Of a stretch of 64,000 bases of DNA, positions 1 through 11,425 are shown piece by piece (the stretch's first letter is position 1; every line of letters begins with the position of its first letter). A program made the position numbers and the translations under genes. This DNA is from Brugia malayi (taxonomy: Eukaryota > Nematoda > Chromadorea > Rhabditida > Onchocercidae), in assembly GCF_000002995.4 (NCBI RefSeq), contig NW_025062476.1, positions 5,383,001-5,447,000 on the forward strand, read 5' to 3'. The notes under the pieces were generated by a model that was given only the letters and a program-made list of their open reading frames with translations, searched no databases and was not told the origin of the DNA.

Positions 1-341
1 AATATTTACAACTTTTGTAATTATTCCATCTATCGATATTATTATTATTCGAAAGAAGAAATAACCATAGAACGTTTTTATATAATTTACAAAATAACAT
101 CCTTTAAAATTTCCTATTATTAATTATCTATCAAATATTAGCAATTGTTAGATTTGTAAAAGTTTCAAAGTAATTCTTGAAATTTATGTAAAAGATGAGA
201 ATTGTTAAAAGAAGAAGATATTGATCATTTTCAGTTTGATTTTTTTTCCTTGATTTCTGAATTTCAATTCATTATGAAAGATTGTGAAAGTCATTGGAAT
301 GAAAAACTTTTATAAAAAAAATAACTAACTTCTTTTTTTAC

Positions 342-1258
342 AGTTCTGCATAAATCTTTCCATATGTAATTAATTTGAAGTGCAAACTTTCGTAAAGCAT
401 TATTTTCGATAGTAAGCAATCGTTCAGGTTCCTCTTTCCAGTCTGACAATTCACACCTGTGAGATAATTGATATTTTGATTGGGAAGAAAAGAAGAAAAA
501 AATTCTTTCTATTTTGAACAGAAAAAATTTTTTTAAGTCGTGAAATTGTTTTTAAATTTAAAAAAAAATGCAAATTAAAAATGCAAAGGAAGGAGACAAA
601 AAAAAGTTCTTTCTAATTAATTAATTATTTAAGAATACTTTTCAACATTATATGGTAAAAAAAAAAAAAAAAGGAAAGAATAAAGTATTTACTCATTAAG
701 CTCTTCTCCTTCAGCGCCAAAGTTATCTTCAATGAATTGTTTCACATTTTCACGATCGTCTTCTGTGATTGCTTTTGTAAAACGTTGTTGAAAATTAGCA
801 ATTACCTCATTTGGATCTTTTTTTAATGGCTTATCAACAAATGTTTTTGAATCCTTATATAAGCCAAGCATCATTACTACATGTAATATATCTCCTTGAC
901 AATAAATTTCTGCTGCATCAGAATGATTTCTATCACATGCAAATTGTGGTATTTCAAATTCTGAACTTAAAATATCATTTTGATTCAAAATTTTTTCCTT
1001 TAATAACTCAGTTGAGATTATCGTATCATTATCATCAGCATTAATTGTTGTTTCAATTATTTTAAATTGATCAGGAAATATATTTGTTGTTGTTAATGTT
1101 ATCGTATCATTCTTTGTAATATTATTAGCTCGTCGTTTAATTCGTTTTACAATACAGTATTTGTCACAAAAGAATTTCTTCTCGTTATATGCACTATTAG
1201 CGATGAATAGTTGTTGGAGCAAAATGATATATGATATTAGGAACAATATTAAATACAT
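342..1258 (-). CDS. TREH: Secreted trehalase (GH37), 5' two exons, partial
   Basis: Trehalase hydrolyses alpha,alpha-trehalose to two glucoses; trehalose is a major worm sugar. Exon 1 is 1258-693 and exon 2 is 456-342, joined in phase (GA|G). Exon 2 starts after a TCACAG acceptor and ends at a GTAAAA donor; later exons are off the left edge. The N-terminus has a hydrophobic signal peptide (about residues 1-23, ending IANSA). An unfamiliar stretch to about residue 110 follows, with NIT, NDT and NHS glycosylation sequons and a basic KRIKRR run that could be a proprotein-convertase site. The trehalase core then begins: EIYCQGDILH, DSKTFVDKPLK and DPNEVIANF match the family opening blocks, and exon 2 reads DWKEEPERL and INYIWKDLC. 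The start is the ATG just after a TTTTCAG acceptor. Catalytic residues lie in missing exons, so activity cannot be judged. Family assignment is firm. Confidence 0.88.
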
Positions 1259-1263
1259 TTGAT

Positions 1264-1270
1264 CTGAAAA
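1264..1270 (-). promoter_or_regulatory. Candidate spliced-leader acceptor of trehalase
   Basis: On the minus strand TTTTCAG lies five bases before the trehalase ATG, with no upstream coding exon visible. In nematodes this is the usual layout of a spliced-leader trans-splice acceptor. A cis-spliced 5' UTR intron is the alternative. Confidence 0.5.
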
Positions 1271-1464
1271 TTAATATTCAAAAAAAAAAAAATACTATTT
1301 GATCAAATTTTATCAAATATACGAGACATAGAAATTAAATAATATATATATATAATGACAAGATTATGTCATTATTTCATTACATCATTGATAAATGGAT
1401 CGATTATCTAAATGCATGATTTGACATAATTAGTAATGGGAATGTTTTCAATCAAAAATTTGTT

Positions 1465-1536
1465 TTTAATATGAAATGATCATTATAACAGTTATTAATA
1501 TTTAATATGAAATGATCATTATAACAGTTATTAATA
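1465..1536. repeat. Perfect 36-bp tandem duplication
   Basis: Positions 1465-1500 and 1501-1536 are identical, as read directly: each begins TTTAATATGAAATGATC and ends CAGTTATTAATA. The lack of divergence in a region of weak constraint suggests a recent slippage or replication duplication. Confidence 0.9.
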
Positions 1537-4500
1537 GATGATTAATATTTGTAATATATCATAATGATAAGATTATTTCAATGCTTCATGAATTTTTCAT
1601 CAAAAACTAGAAAATAAGAAAGATTGCTAAGAAAGAAAAATTGATATAATAAATGAAAAGTAAATTAAAATTAAAAAAAAGTGAACAAACAAACAAAAAT
1701 TCGATGAGAATATACAATGATGGAGGATAAACTTTTTTTGGTAAGGTAAATAAAACAGTATGTAATGAATTTTTTCTCTTAAAATTTAATTCTGAATTTA
1801 GCATAATAGAGTTGTAAAAAAAGAAAGAGAAAATAATCTGAGCTATTTTGCCATATAATTTGAGTTTTAATTATAAAATATATGAATTGTGCATTTATTT
1901 ATAAAATTGGAATGAAATTAAAGCAATAAAATTTGTAAGAAAAAAAATTTTGATGTGAGTTTTTCAATCCATTGCCATAACTTTAGAGACTTATGGAATA
2001 GATTTGCTTTGCTTTTTTTAAGAGGAAATTATATTACTAGTCAAATAATATAACAAAAAGAAAAAGTAATTAAATTTGGAGTGAAATAAGTATTATTGAC
2101 TTATTAATTATATTGTTGAACAAAATCAAGAAATATGCTATAAATCAAATAAATAAATGCGAAAAAAATAAAAAAATATAAGTAGCTCTAATGTAATTTT
2201 GAGATTTAATTAAGTTTCAAAAATAAATTTATTTTATGTCTGAATAAAATACTCTTAACTATATTATTATAAGATTTTTGTTGCTTTTCTTTTTCTTTCC
2301 ATTATTTTTATTGCTGTTACAGTAGTTTTAAAAGCTAAATAAATTTAAAGAAATTGAAATGACGATAAGACACAGATAGGGTTAATTATTCATGGCATCT
2401 TTTTCATAATATCATAAGTTGTTTATTTTTCTTTTGCTGAAATTATCATTAGATATGATTGTCACATTTGATTGATAAAATTGTTCTCATATGTTTTCTA
2501 CAAATATTTGTTTATTTGTTATTAACATAAACAAACTTACACAAAGTTATTCCAAGAATGTAATAAACGAGGAAAAAAAGAAGAAAGTAATTAGTTGCCT
2601 TAAATAAGCAACTTTTTTAATAATATTATCAATTAAAAATAAATATACATATATTATAAGATTATTTGTAAATGCTATTAAGAAATAATTACTAAATCAA
2701 GTTTCTTTTCTTTTTTTTTGATTGAGAAAAGGAGAGAGAGAGAAGAAGAAAAAGAGGGAAAGAGTAAGTAACTCTTTTTTTTTTTATTTCATGATTTCTG
2801 ATAATTTAGCAATAAATATGATTATCCATTGTTTAGTGAATTTATTGCAATAAGTCATGGAAGAAAAAAGTAAAAAAAGCGAAAAAAAAAACAAAACAAA
2901 AAGACAAAGCTTAAGTTCGAGTGAATTTCAACAATTTGATGCTTCTAACATTGACTTAGCATCACCTTTCATCACTTATTACACATTTTGCAGTATTATT
3001 ATGTCATCAAACAATAAATCAATAATGTTAATTGAACTTAATAATATCATAGAATTATTTCATTTCTAAGGTAATGACGAAATAGGTAATACGGTTTGCT
3101 GTCAATAAATTACCACCTATCTCTACTACTAATTAATTGCTTAAAAAAAGAAACGAAAAAAAAAAAAAACTAACAAAATAACTGGTATAATCAATTAGTT
3201 AAAGCAAAACCATTGATTATACCAGTTATTAAAATATTCGCTAAAGTACACTTTAAAGTGAAGAAATAAATTTCTTTGCTTATAAATATATAAATTATTA
3301 TTTAATTACAAATTAATTATAGATATTAATGCGAATTTTAATAATTAAAAATTGTTTTAAAAAGTTTCGGAATTATTTCTTAGCAATTTTGTCTTTTTTT
3401 TGCAAGTAAAATGATTCTATGTCGAATGAATGAAATTATGCTATATAAAATGGATTGCAGGTGAATTTTATGATTTCCTCTCAAAATTTATGAAAAATTA
3501 ATAATCATTAAACATTTTCTTTCGATCATCGAAATATTAATTTAATTATGTTCCTTTCATGGTAACTAATATAGAAATAAACATATCTTCTTCAACGATC
3601 AAATATTTTGTACTAATTATTAGCTCATCTTGATCTATTGTTTCAGGTGGCATCAATTTAATTCTAATTATATCTTATCATATTTTTATCACTTCTAATA
3701 ATTAGTGGAATTTATTATTTGCTGACGAATAACTTCTAACCTATCAATCTTTAATTGATTTTAAAATCTTTTTTGATAAATTATATATGCATATTATTTA
3801 CATTATAATATTTGTTGTAATAGCAGTGAAATAATTTATTTTAGGGACGAAGATAATGAATTTAGCTTAGTATTAGAAGGTATCATATCATTTAGAGATA
3901 ATTTTTATTAATCTCACTGGATAATTTTAACGTTATCTTTTCCATCTTTTCCCTTTTTTACATTTTTTTTATTATCATTTTTTTAAAATAAATTGTATAA
4001 GTATTCGCAGATATCGTAAAGAAAACTATGAAATGACAAAAAAATGATAACCTATAAGCTCTTAACTGCAAAATAGAAAAAGCATTGTAGTAAAACAATT
4101 TACTGAACATTCTTTTTGTGCTGATTGCAAAAGATGAAAAAATGTATTTCCAAATCATATTTTAAAATTCTATGCAATAAATTTTAATTTTTCCAATAAA
4201 ATCAAAAATTTTGATCTTTTGCCAGCACTTGTAATGCTATTTCGTTGAATTTAAAATAACATATAACAAATTTTGTGTCTAATTTTGAGAAGATTTTGTA
4301 GCCAAAATTATATTTTAAAATTAAATTATTTCTATAATTTCTTTCTTTGAAGATAATTTTATGCGATTATTATAAGATTAAGCAGATACATATAAAAGTT
4401 GAAAATATTGACATATTATTGTATGAAAACATTATCAATCAGATATATATGCGTGTATGATTGATAATTGTTTTATTATCACATTGTAGAATAAGAAAGA

Positions 4501-5304
4501 TAAGCAAAGGCTTTTTATTTATAAGGAATTTCTTAGCTTATTTCTTATTTCTGTACAAAATTTCATTAAAATTTGAGCAAGTATTTGATAATTGAATAAA
4601 AAATAGCTAAATTAAGCATTTCTCATTTTTTTTTTATAATCGAGATAAAATCTCTAATTAATCTCTAATTAGATGATTGTGTTTACTCTATGGTAGCATA
4701 GTATAATCTGAAATTTGTATGGAATTTTCAGGAAAAAAAAAATTGATTTTTAAGAATGGATAAGATTCTGCAATTAAATTAAGGAAGATAAAATATTTTA
4801 TTATAAATTCATAAATCAAATTCATTTTATTTATACTATTTATGCTTGATTTTATTTACATTAAATTCATTTCATTCATATTTTATTATTTGTGAATTCA
4901 TGAATTAAACTCATTTTATTTATATTGAATATTAAATATCTGTTCAATTAGGATTATATATTATTAAGTTATTAAAACTAGAAAAGCAAAAATTCATCAA
5001 ATATAATAAATTTAGTTTCAATAATTATTATTTTTGGTCAAAATTTCCAGTAATTTTCTAGTAATCGATAATTGCTGATTTATTTTTATTTCCATTAATT
5101 ATTCATTTGTATTATTTGTATAATTTTTGAATGAAATTTTTTTCTGTGCTCATTTTTTTTTCCTTTTGATTTGATTTTCTTTTAGAAAATGTCAAAGAAA
5201 CAAAAGCAAATTTATCAAATATCATAAATTTAATTCAATTTGTTTATATTGATTATTATATATTATTTATATATTTTTTTCTTCTTAAAGAAAAAATGTT
5301 TGAG
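1537..5304. other. Non-coding stretch between trehalase and SPTLC1 exons
   Basis: This is AT-rich DNA with poly-A/T runs, apart from the hairpin annotated separately. I searched it on the plus strand for the missing SPTLC1 N-terminal exons (the conserved glycine-rich and PLP-binding-region blocks) and found none. It may be a long intron of SPTLC1, with trehalase antisense beyond it, or plain intergenic DNA. Confidence 0.6.
3177..3230. repeat. Perfect 18-bp inverted repeat (hairpin)
   Basis: Left arm 3177-3194 begins AATAACTGGTATAA. Right arm 3213-3230 is its exact reverse complement, ending TTATACCAGTTATT, and an 18-base loop separates them. The stem stops abruptly at both ends. It could be a small-RNA precursor, a miniature element footprint or a transcription-end structure. 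Nothing else identifies it. Confidence 0.85.
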
Positions 5305-8300
5305 GTGTAACGGAGCATTTTGGAATTGATATAGCTGACTGTGATATGATTGTCGGCTCATTAGAGCATGCACTCTCAAGTACTGGTGGCTTTTGCGCTG
5401 GGCGGACATTTGTCGTCTATCATCAACGTTTATGCGGTAGGTTAATTATTTTAAGTTTATTATTTAAATTAAAAATTTTGAAATCTTTTCACGTATTTTT
5501 TTCTCGGAATTCATTATTAAATAAAAATTGTTTTATTTCTTTTTCATTCTTTACCTTTAATAATTATTGAAAATAGCAAATTTATTACTTTATTTTTTGT
5601 GTTTCATTAATATATTTTACTATGAAACATTTTTTTTTTCAAACTTTATGACGAGATAAATAATTTAAGGTAAAATAAAAAAAATGATAATAATTTTAAG
5701 TATGAAATAATTTTATTATTTTTTCATTTCAAAATTTTTATCATTTTATTTCATTATGTATTTTTTAAATTTGATATAATATACATATATTAATTCACTG
5801 TATCATTATTCATTCATTTGTTTTATCATTAGATTTATTTATTTATTCAAATCTAATTACTTATATGATTAATCAAAGTGGAATTATCATGGTTCTTCGT
5901 TTTTCTGTATTTTTGTTTTTTTTTTTTTAATTTTCTTTTTACTATTCAAATCTAGATTTTCTTAATCTGTTATTATTCTAATATTAAATTACTGAATGCA
6001 ATTGTGCAATTGCAAACTTTCCTAATATATTTACAAAGAGGGGACTGATTTTATAGTTAAAGCTAAAGCTTCTAGAATAGAACTAATATTTAATACTTGA
6101 TCTCTAGCATGCAACGTTCCCCATATACTTTTATCATTTTTTCTTTTTATTTTATCTCTAATTTTAAATAAAATTTATTGGTTTATTTCAAAAATTGCGT
6201 TTCTTTAATATTTTGAACAGTGCAATTAATTTTATAACCCTTTTTTTGAAAATTTATCAAATAGAAATATAAAATTTTTTTGGAATTTATCAAATTACAA
6301 TGAATTATTCTGTCATAGTTATCAGTTGTTAAATACAAATTTTTATTTATGTATATATTTAGTTGTTTATTTTTGCTTTTCAGGTTTGGGTTATTGTTTT
6401 TCAGCATCATTACCACCACTACTAGCAGTTGCTGCAAGTGTGTTCCGTTTATATCATTTTTCTTCTTTTTTTTTTCCTTTATTTTACAATAATTAAACCA
6501 TTTCCTTTCTTAATTTGGTGGAATAAATGCAAAAAAAAAAATTTTTTTTCATTTTGTCATATCAAGCTAGAAATCTATTTTATATAATATGATAAGATTT
6601 GTTTTTAATCTAAAATAAAACTAAAATATGAAAATAAAAAAAAAAAAAATAGGAGAAGAAAAGCGGATACTAGTTTTATAATTTATAACTACTCGTTCAT
6701 TAACAAATTGTCATATAATTTCTCTTTCATCTACTGTATTACCTTTTTTGCTGTTTTTTTTTTTTTGAATTTCTTCGGAAAAGTGTAAAAATATTCAACT
6801 GGTTGCCAATATTTTATTCTCATCAATTTGGATTTTTATATTTAGTTCTAGTCCTTTTCTACTATGACATTTTAATCAAAAATTTACTATCGAAAATGAA
6901 AAAACTTGAAGTGAAACAATTAAAAATATTTTTTGCAATTTAATTTAATTTAATTATTAGCTTGTCAAAGTTCCAAAGTATTTTATAGTCTAACTTTAGC
7001 ATTCAAAAAACTGAAACTCAACTATATCTGACATATTCATTTATTTCCTTCCGAAATAGATAACAAAAACTGAGAAATCTGAGATAAATTTTTGTGATTT
7101 GATATTTTGCTATAATTTGAAAAAAAAAAAAGAAAAACGGTAGAAAATTGTTTAATTTTAGAATGCTAATATAAAAAGAAATAATCGCATCGACGTTTTA
7201 CCAATTATAAATTAGTTTGAAATATAATGCTATTTAAAAAATTATAACAGTATGGTAAAACATTGAAATTGCTGTGCAGAGTAAATAATCTTTAATAAAA
7301 TCACAGAATTTCAATTAAATTCAAAAAATCAAAAAAATGAATTCGAAATTAAAACATACATAGTAATTCAAAAAAATGAAAAACATTTGTAAAATACAAA
7401 AATTTTATATCAAAATTTTTCTTTTTTCAGGTAAAGGTCTTGATATTATCTGTAATGATCCGGAACGTTTAGTACGTCTACGTCAAAACTCTAAAATAGT
7501 TATCAATGGATTGAAGAAAGCTTTCGAAGGTACAAACTTTATGATAAATGGTGATATATTAAGTCCTTTACAGCATATCTATTATGAAGGATGTAATGCT
7601 GATCAAAAATTGAATGCATTAGTCAAAAAGGTAAGTTATTTCTACAAAAATAAAAAAAAAAAAAATGAAATGAAAATAAATGAATTTATAATAAATGAAT
7701 TCAGCATTTATAATGCTATAAATTAGCTATTTTTATTACTTCATAGCTAAAATGAATTAAAATTTAATGATATAATGAATGAGAAAAAGTAAGGTAGAAA
7801 GATTTTTTTTTGTAGCACTTTTAAAAAAGAAATTCTTTTTTTTTTATTTTATTTATTTTGTTATCAGTTATTGATGAGATTAAAATTTTTTAATTTTCAG
7901 ATGCGTAAACGAGGTTATTTGTTAGCTCGAGCTTTTTATCATGCAGAAGAATCATTTACACCTAAATCAAGGTAAATAATTATTATTTTAAAAGCGTCAC
8001 TTTTTTTTCTTCACCCTCAACAATTATAATTAAAATAAGTTATGGTAAAATTGGCATTAATTTTATTGAAAATTTTTGAAATGTCTGTTGCACATTTCAT
8101 AAATTTTCATTCGCAATTATTATATCATAATAGCTTAGCGCCATTCGACGTAATTAATATATCTCTCATTGGTAGTATAATTTCTTCTATGTTATAATAC
8201 TAACACTACTAACCTTTAAACATATTCAACATTTAACTCACTTGTTTCAATTCTTTTTCTGTTTTTGATACCACTAAGAACGATTCTTATCAATTTGATA

Positions 8301-8425
8301 ATTATTATTTTCATGGGATTATTTTATAAGTCCTTTTCAGCATACGATTGGCAATACAATCGGAAATGTCATATGATGAATTAATGACATTTGTTGCAAC
8401 AGTGAGAGAGGAAGTTTTTAATTAA
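5305..8425 (+). CDS. SPTLC1: Serine palmitoyltransferase subunit 1, C-terminal five exons
   Basis: SPTLC1 partners SPTLC2 in the ER to condense serine with palmitoyl-CoA, the first step of sphingolipid synthesis. Exons: 5305-5436, 6384-6437, 7431-7630, 7901-7971 and 8341-8425; all phases close and a TAA ends the frame (180 codons). Recognisable blocks in order are [47 protein letters not shown] and the C-terminal [11 protein letters not shown] region. The first exon begins in mid-codon after an unusual TTTGAG acceptor. An in-frame TGA lies immediately upstream of that boundary, so the exon cannot extend left. About 290 N-terminal residues usual for the family are not found between 1259 and 5304. 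They may lie past the trehalase gene, off-window, or be lost. The remaining frame is intact, which argues against an old pseudogene. Confidence 0.9.
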
Positions 8426-8930
8426 AGGTTGATTGAAACAGTATAAATTTATTTTCTTGTTTTTAAATTTGTGATAAATTTTGAATATATTTTTATATGT
8501 GAAAAGCATTACATACATTTTAAAAATATACAACTGAAAAGAAAAAAATCAAATCACTAAATTTTCCATTTTGAATATTGCAAATGGATGACGTCATCAA
8601 AGAAAAAGAAAGAAAAATTGTCATTCATTCAAACTATTACATTCAACGATGTTCAACAATAAATTCATTCGCATGAACTTTAAAAATTCAAAATAAAATT
8701 CCATGTGAATTGAAAATATGGAAAACAATGAAACATTACAAGCGAAGTGAAATTATTAAAATTTCGAATCAATTCTGTTCCAAAATACAAACGGACAATA
8801 TCAGCAAAAATTTTTTCCTAAAATTTTTCTTGATTTTGTAAAAGTTTAAAAATATTTTATGAAATTTTTTTAGAAAATCTTATACAGTTATTCATGATGA
8901 TAAAATTTGATGTAAATGATAATACACAAT
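8426..8930. other. Convergent intergenic spacer, SPTLC1 / SRD5A3
   Basis: About 500 bases lie between the two stop codons of convergent genes and should hold both 3' UTRs. An AATAAA-containing stretch occurs near 8690 on the plus strand. No coding exon is seen. Confidence 0.6.
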
Positions 8931-10859
8931 TCATAGAATATATGGTATAAGAGCTTTTTGATTATTAAAAAATTTATGAAAATGCCTTTTATACCAATTT
9001 TGATTTAATAAAGCAGCAATAGTTTGATTTATAGTAACAAACAGAAAACATAGTAGCATTGGTGTTGACAAATGATAAATTAATGCAAATAAGAAATAAA
9101 GTATAATTTCAAGGAGATAATGAGGTGACAAGCAATGTTCAAAAAGGCCACCATTCGGTATTGCATATGTATTTGCATTTACACCTAGAATTTATCATAT
9201 ATAATTTTTTAATTTTGCAATTTGCAATTTTATTAGTCGTAGCCAATTTTTTAATTTCATAAATTTACATAGTAGTCATTTGAATAATCATTTCCATTAC
9301 AATATTTAACTCAATTGAACTTATTTTACTCTCTAAGGCTTTTACAGCATAATTGTTTTAGCTTTTCCTTTATTTGTACTTATCAATTTAATAACATTTG
9401 CTTGTTATAATATTTGCACAAATTTTGCATCATTTTGTTCATTCTAAACGATTAAAAATAAAATTTAGTAATATTTCTATAAGTAATGTTTGTTTTGTCT
9501 AAATAAAACTAAAATACATGTGAAGCTTAAAGAATTTCAAATAAAAAATATTCCCTTTTTTTTTAACTTTTCAAAAATCAATTCAAAATTACGGAAATTT
9601 ATTTTCAACAAATTCCCCTTACATTAGCATTTTTTTCTTCAAATAAATTAAAAAAGCTAACCGCTATTCAAGCGAAGTTGAGCAAGTAGAACAAAGCAAT
9701 GATGTTGTTTAATTTGAACAATAAATATAGCAATAGGTAATGCTGTATAAAATAATATTGTTAAAATATTTATTTCTGCAATTACAATATATAAAGGAAG
9801 ATAAGTTGATTAAATATTTTTTTGAGATTAAAAAAAAAATTTTTAAAAACGTAAAAACCTTGAAATTTAAAAATCAAAATTGAAAAAAAAATTTTTTTAA
9901 GATAGATAGGAACTTTGCCTGTTTTATTATTTAGCAATGTAAACGATGCAAGCTGTGAGCAAACACAAAATGGATAAAAAGTGATTCCTAAAAGGAAATG
10001 TAAAATATTCATGCTGGAATCAGAAAAGATCGATACGTATAAGCACTCGTATAAGCGACGTATAACGTGAGTTAGATAAAGTAAAAGACCCATTAAGTTA
10101 AAAATAAGATTATCTGAAAAACAAATTTTTTTTGAAGATACATTATACAATTATCTATAAATCATAGCATTCTTTTCTTATACTAACCTTTACATTTTAC
10201 GTTTGCTAAATTTACATGAAAAATTTTAACTGTAGTGGAAAAATTTGCAGAAATTCATTCATTTAGAAGAAATTCTACAGAAATTAAAAAAAATTATATA
10301 TAAAGTAATGGAAAATGAAAAATTTTAGGAAATGACATACCATTGTATTGTAACTTGCTATTAATAACAATATCAATAAGAGCAAACAGAACAGCAATGG
10401 AAGCAATTAAATAAAAAATCCAAAATAACCTTAAGCAAATTATTAAAAAAGAAAAATTGAATGGTTTAGTAGTTGATTTATTTCTAATATGACTGAAAGA
10501 TGCAATCAAACAAAAAAACAAACCTTTTTGGCATTTCGATAATTCTTAACCAAGTCTTAAAATTGTGATCATTTCTAAATTTGCCGAAATAAACAAGACC
10601 CATAATTGTTTCTGTAAAAAAAAAAGAAAAAGAAAAAGAAAAGCTGGCGATATTTATAAATTCTAAATAGTTGAAAATATAATAAATGAAAACAAAAAAG
10701 AAAATCATTTTTATTATATCAAAAAAAAAGAAAATGCGAACGGAATTAGTCGTTACCTGACTTTCTGACCTTTCGTAGAGCAAATATTCCAAGAATGCAA
10801 ATGACCACAGTACATGCTAACCAGTATGTGATGCACAGCTGATATAAGCTAAATGACAT
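8931..10859 (-). CDS. SRD5A3: Polyprenol reductase (steroid 5-alpha-reductase 3)
   Basis: SRD5A3 is an ER membrane reductase needed to make dolichol from polyprenol precursors, and so for N-glycosylation. Six exons: 10859-10757, 10611-10524, 10492-10341, 10113-9859, 9775-9662 and 9184-8931. They give 321 residues (human 318) with all phases closed. Several hydrophobic segments alternate through the chain. Family blocks include ETIMGLVYFGK and EMPK near the N-terminus, RRLYECLYVSIFSD in the middle, QHHCFVLLAQLR (about 223-234), and the C-terminal FEHCLSPHYLLEIILY (about 252-267), containing the SPHY histidine region typical of the 5-alpha-reductase fold. The end, KALIPYIL, also matches. The second intron (10523-10493) would be only 31 bases long, which is odd. 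It removes residues around the usual PKRYFSH motif, leaving PK-SH. The start ATG abuts a TTTTCAG acceptor. Confidence 0.93.
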
Positions 10860-10866
10860 CTGAAAA
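10860..10866 (-). promoter_or_regulatory. Candidate spliced-leader acceptor of SRD5A3
   Basis: TTTTCAG on the minus strand directly precedes the SRD5A3 ATG with no base between. A leader exon would thus be joined exactly to the start codon, which suggests trans-splicing. Confidence 0.55.
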
Positions 10867-10974
10867 TTTGAAAAAAAAAAACATCCTTACAATTTCGAAA
10901 TAAATTCATTTTACGAAAAATACATCGTCACTTTACCTTCTTCATTACCAATTTGATAATTATTACAAGAATTA

Positions 10975-11425
10975 TATTGCTATTATTATTATTATTATTA
11001 TTGTTATTACTATTATTATTATTATTACTATTACTGCTAATTACTATTCATTATTATTACTAATTATTATTATTATTATTATTTTTACTGTTGACTATTA
11101 ACATTAATTGTTATTGTTATTTATTATTATTATCAATTATTACTATTTATTATTATTATTAAATTATTAAACCATTGGTGTTATTATTACTATTATTAAT
11201 TACTGGCATTATTATTATTATTATTAAATTATTGGTGGTTATTATTGTTATTGGTTATTATTAATGATTATTATTATAACATTGTTTATTATTATTAATT
11301 AATTAATGTCATTTATTATTATTACTAATTATTATCAATTATTATTATTATTATTAATTAATTAATTACTATCAAATTATTATTATTAATTAATTAATTA
11401 TTATTACTATTAATTTTTGATCATT
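10975..11425. repeat. Degenerate (ATT)n trinucleotide tract
   Basis: About 450 bases are built almost only from ATT/ATTA units, with interspersed ACT, GTT and TAATTAAT variants. The tract lies just upstream of the SRD5A3 start, within its likely promoter. It is low complexity and non-coding. Confidence 0.9.

Noticed and set aside
1..341. A third trehalase exon at the left edge
   Set aside because: No minus-strand frame with the next conserved trehalase block and no clear acceptor-donor pair.
811..1044. Open frame on the plus strand
   Set aside because: It is antisense to the trehalase exon and has no family features.
2857..3069. 70-codon Lys/Ser-rich open frame
   Set aside because: Low-complexity start, no recognisable domain, no splice or context support.
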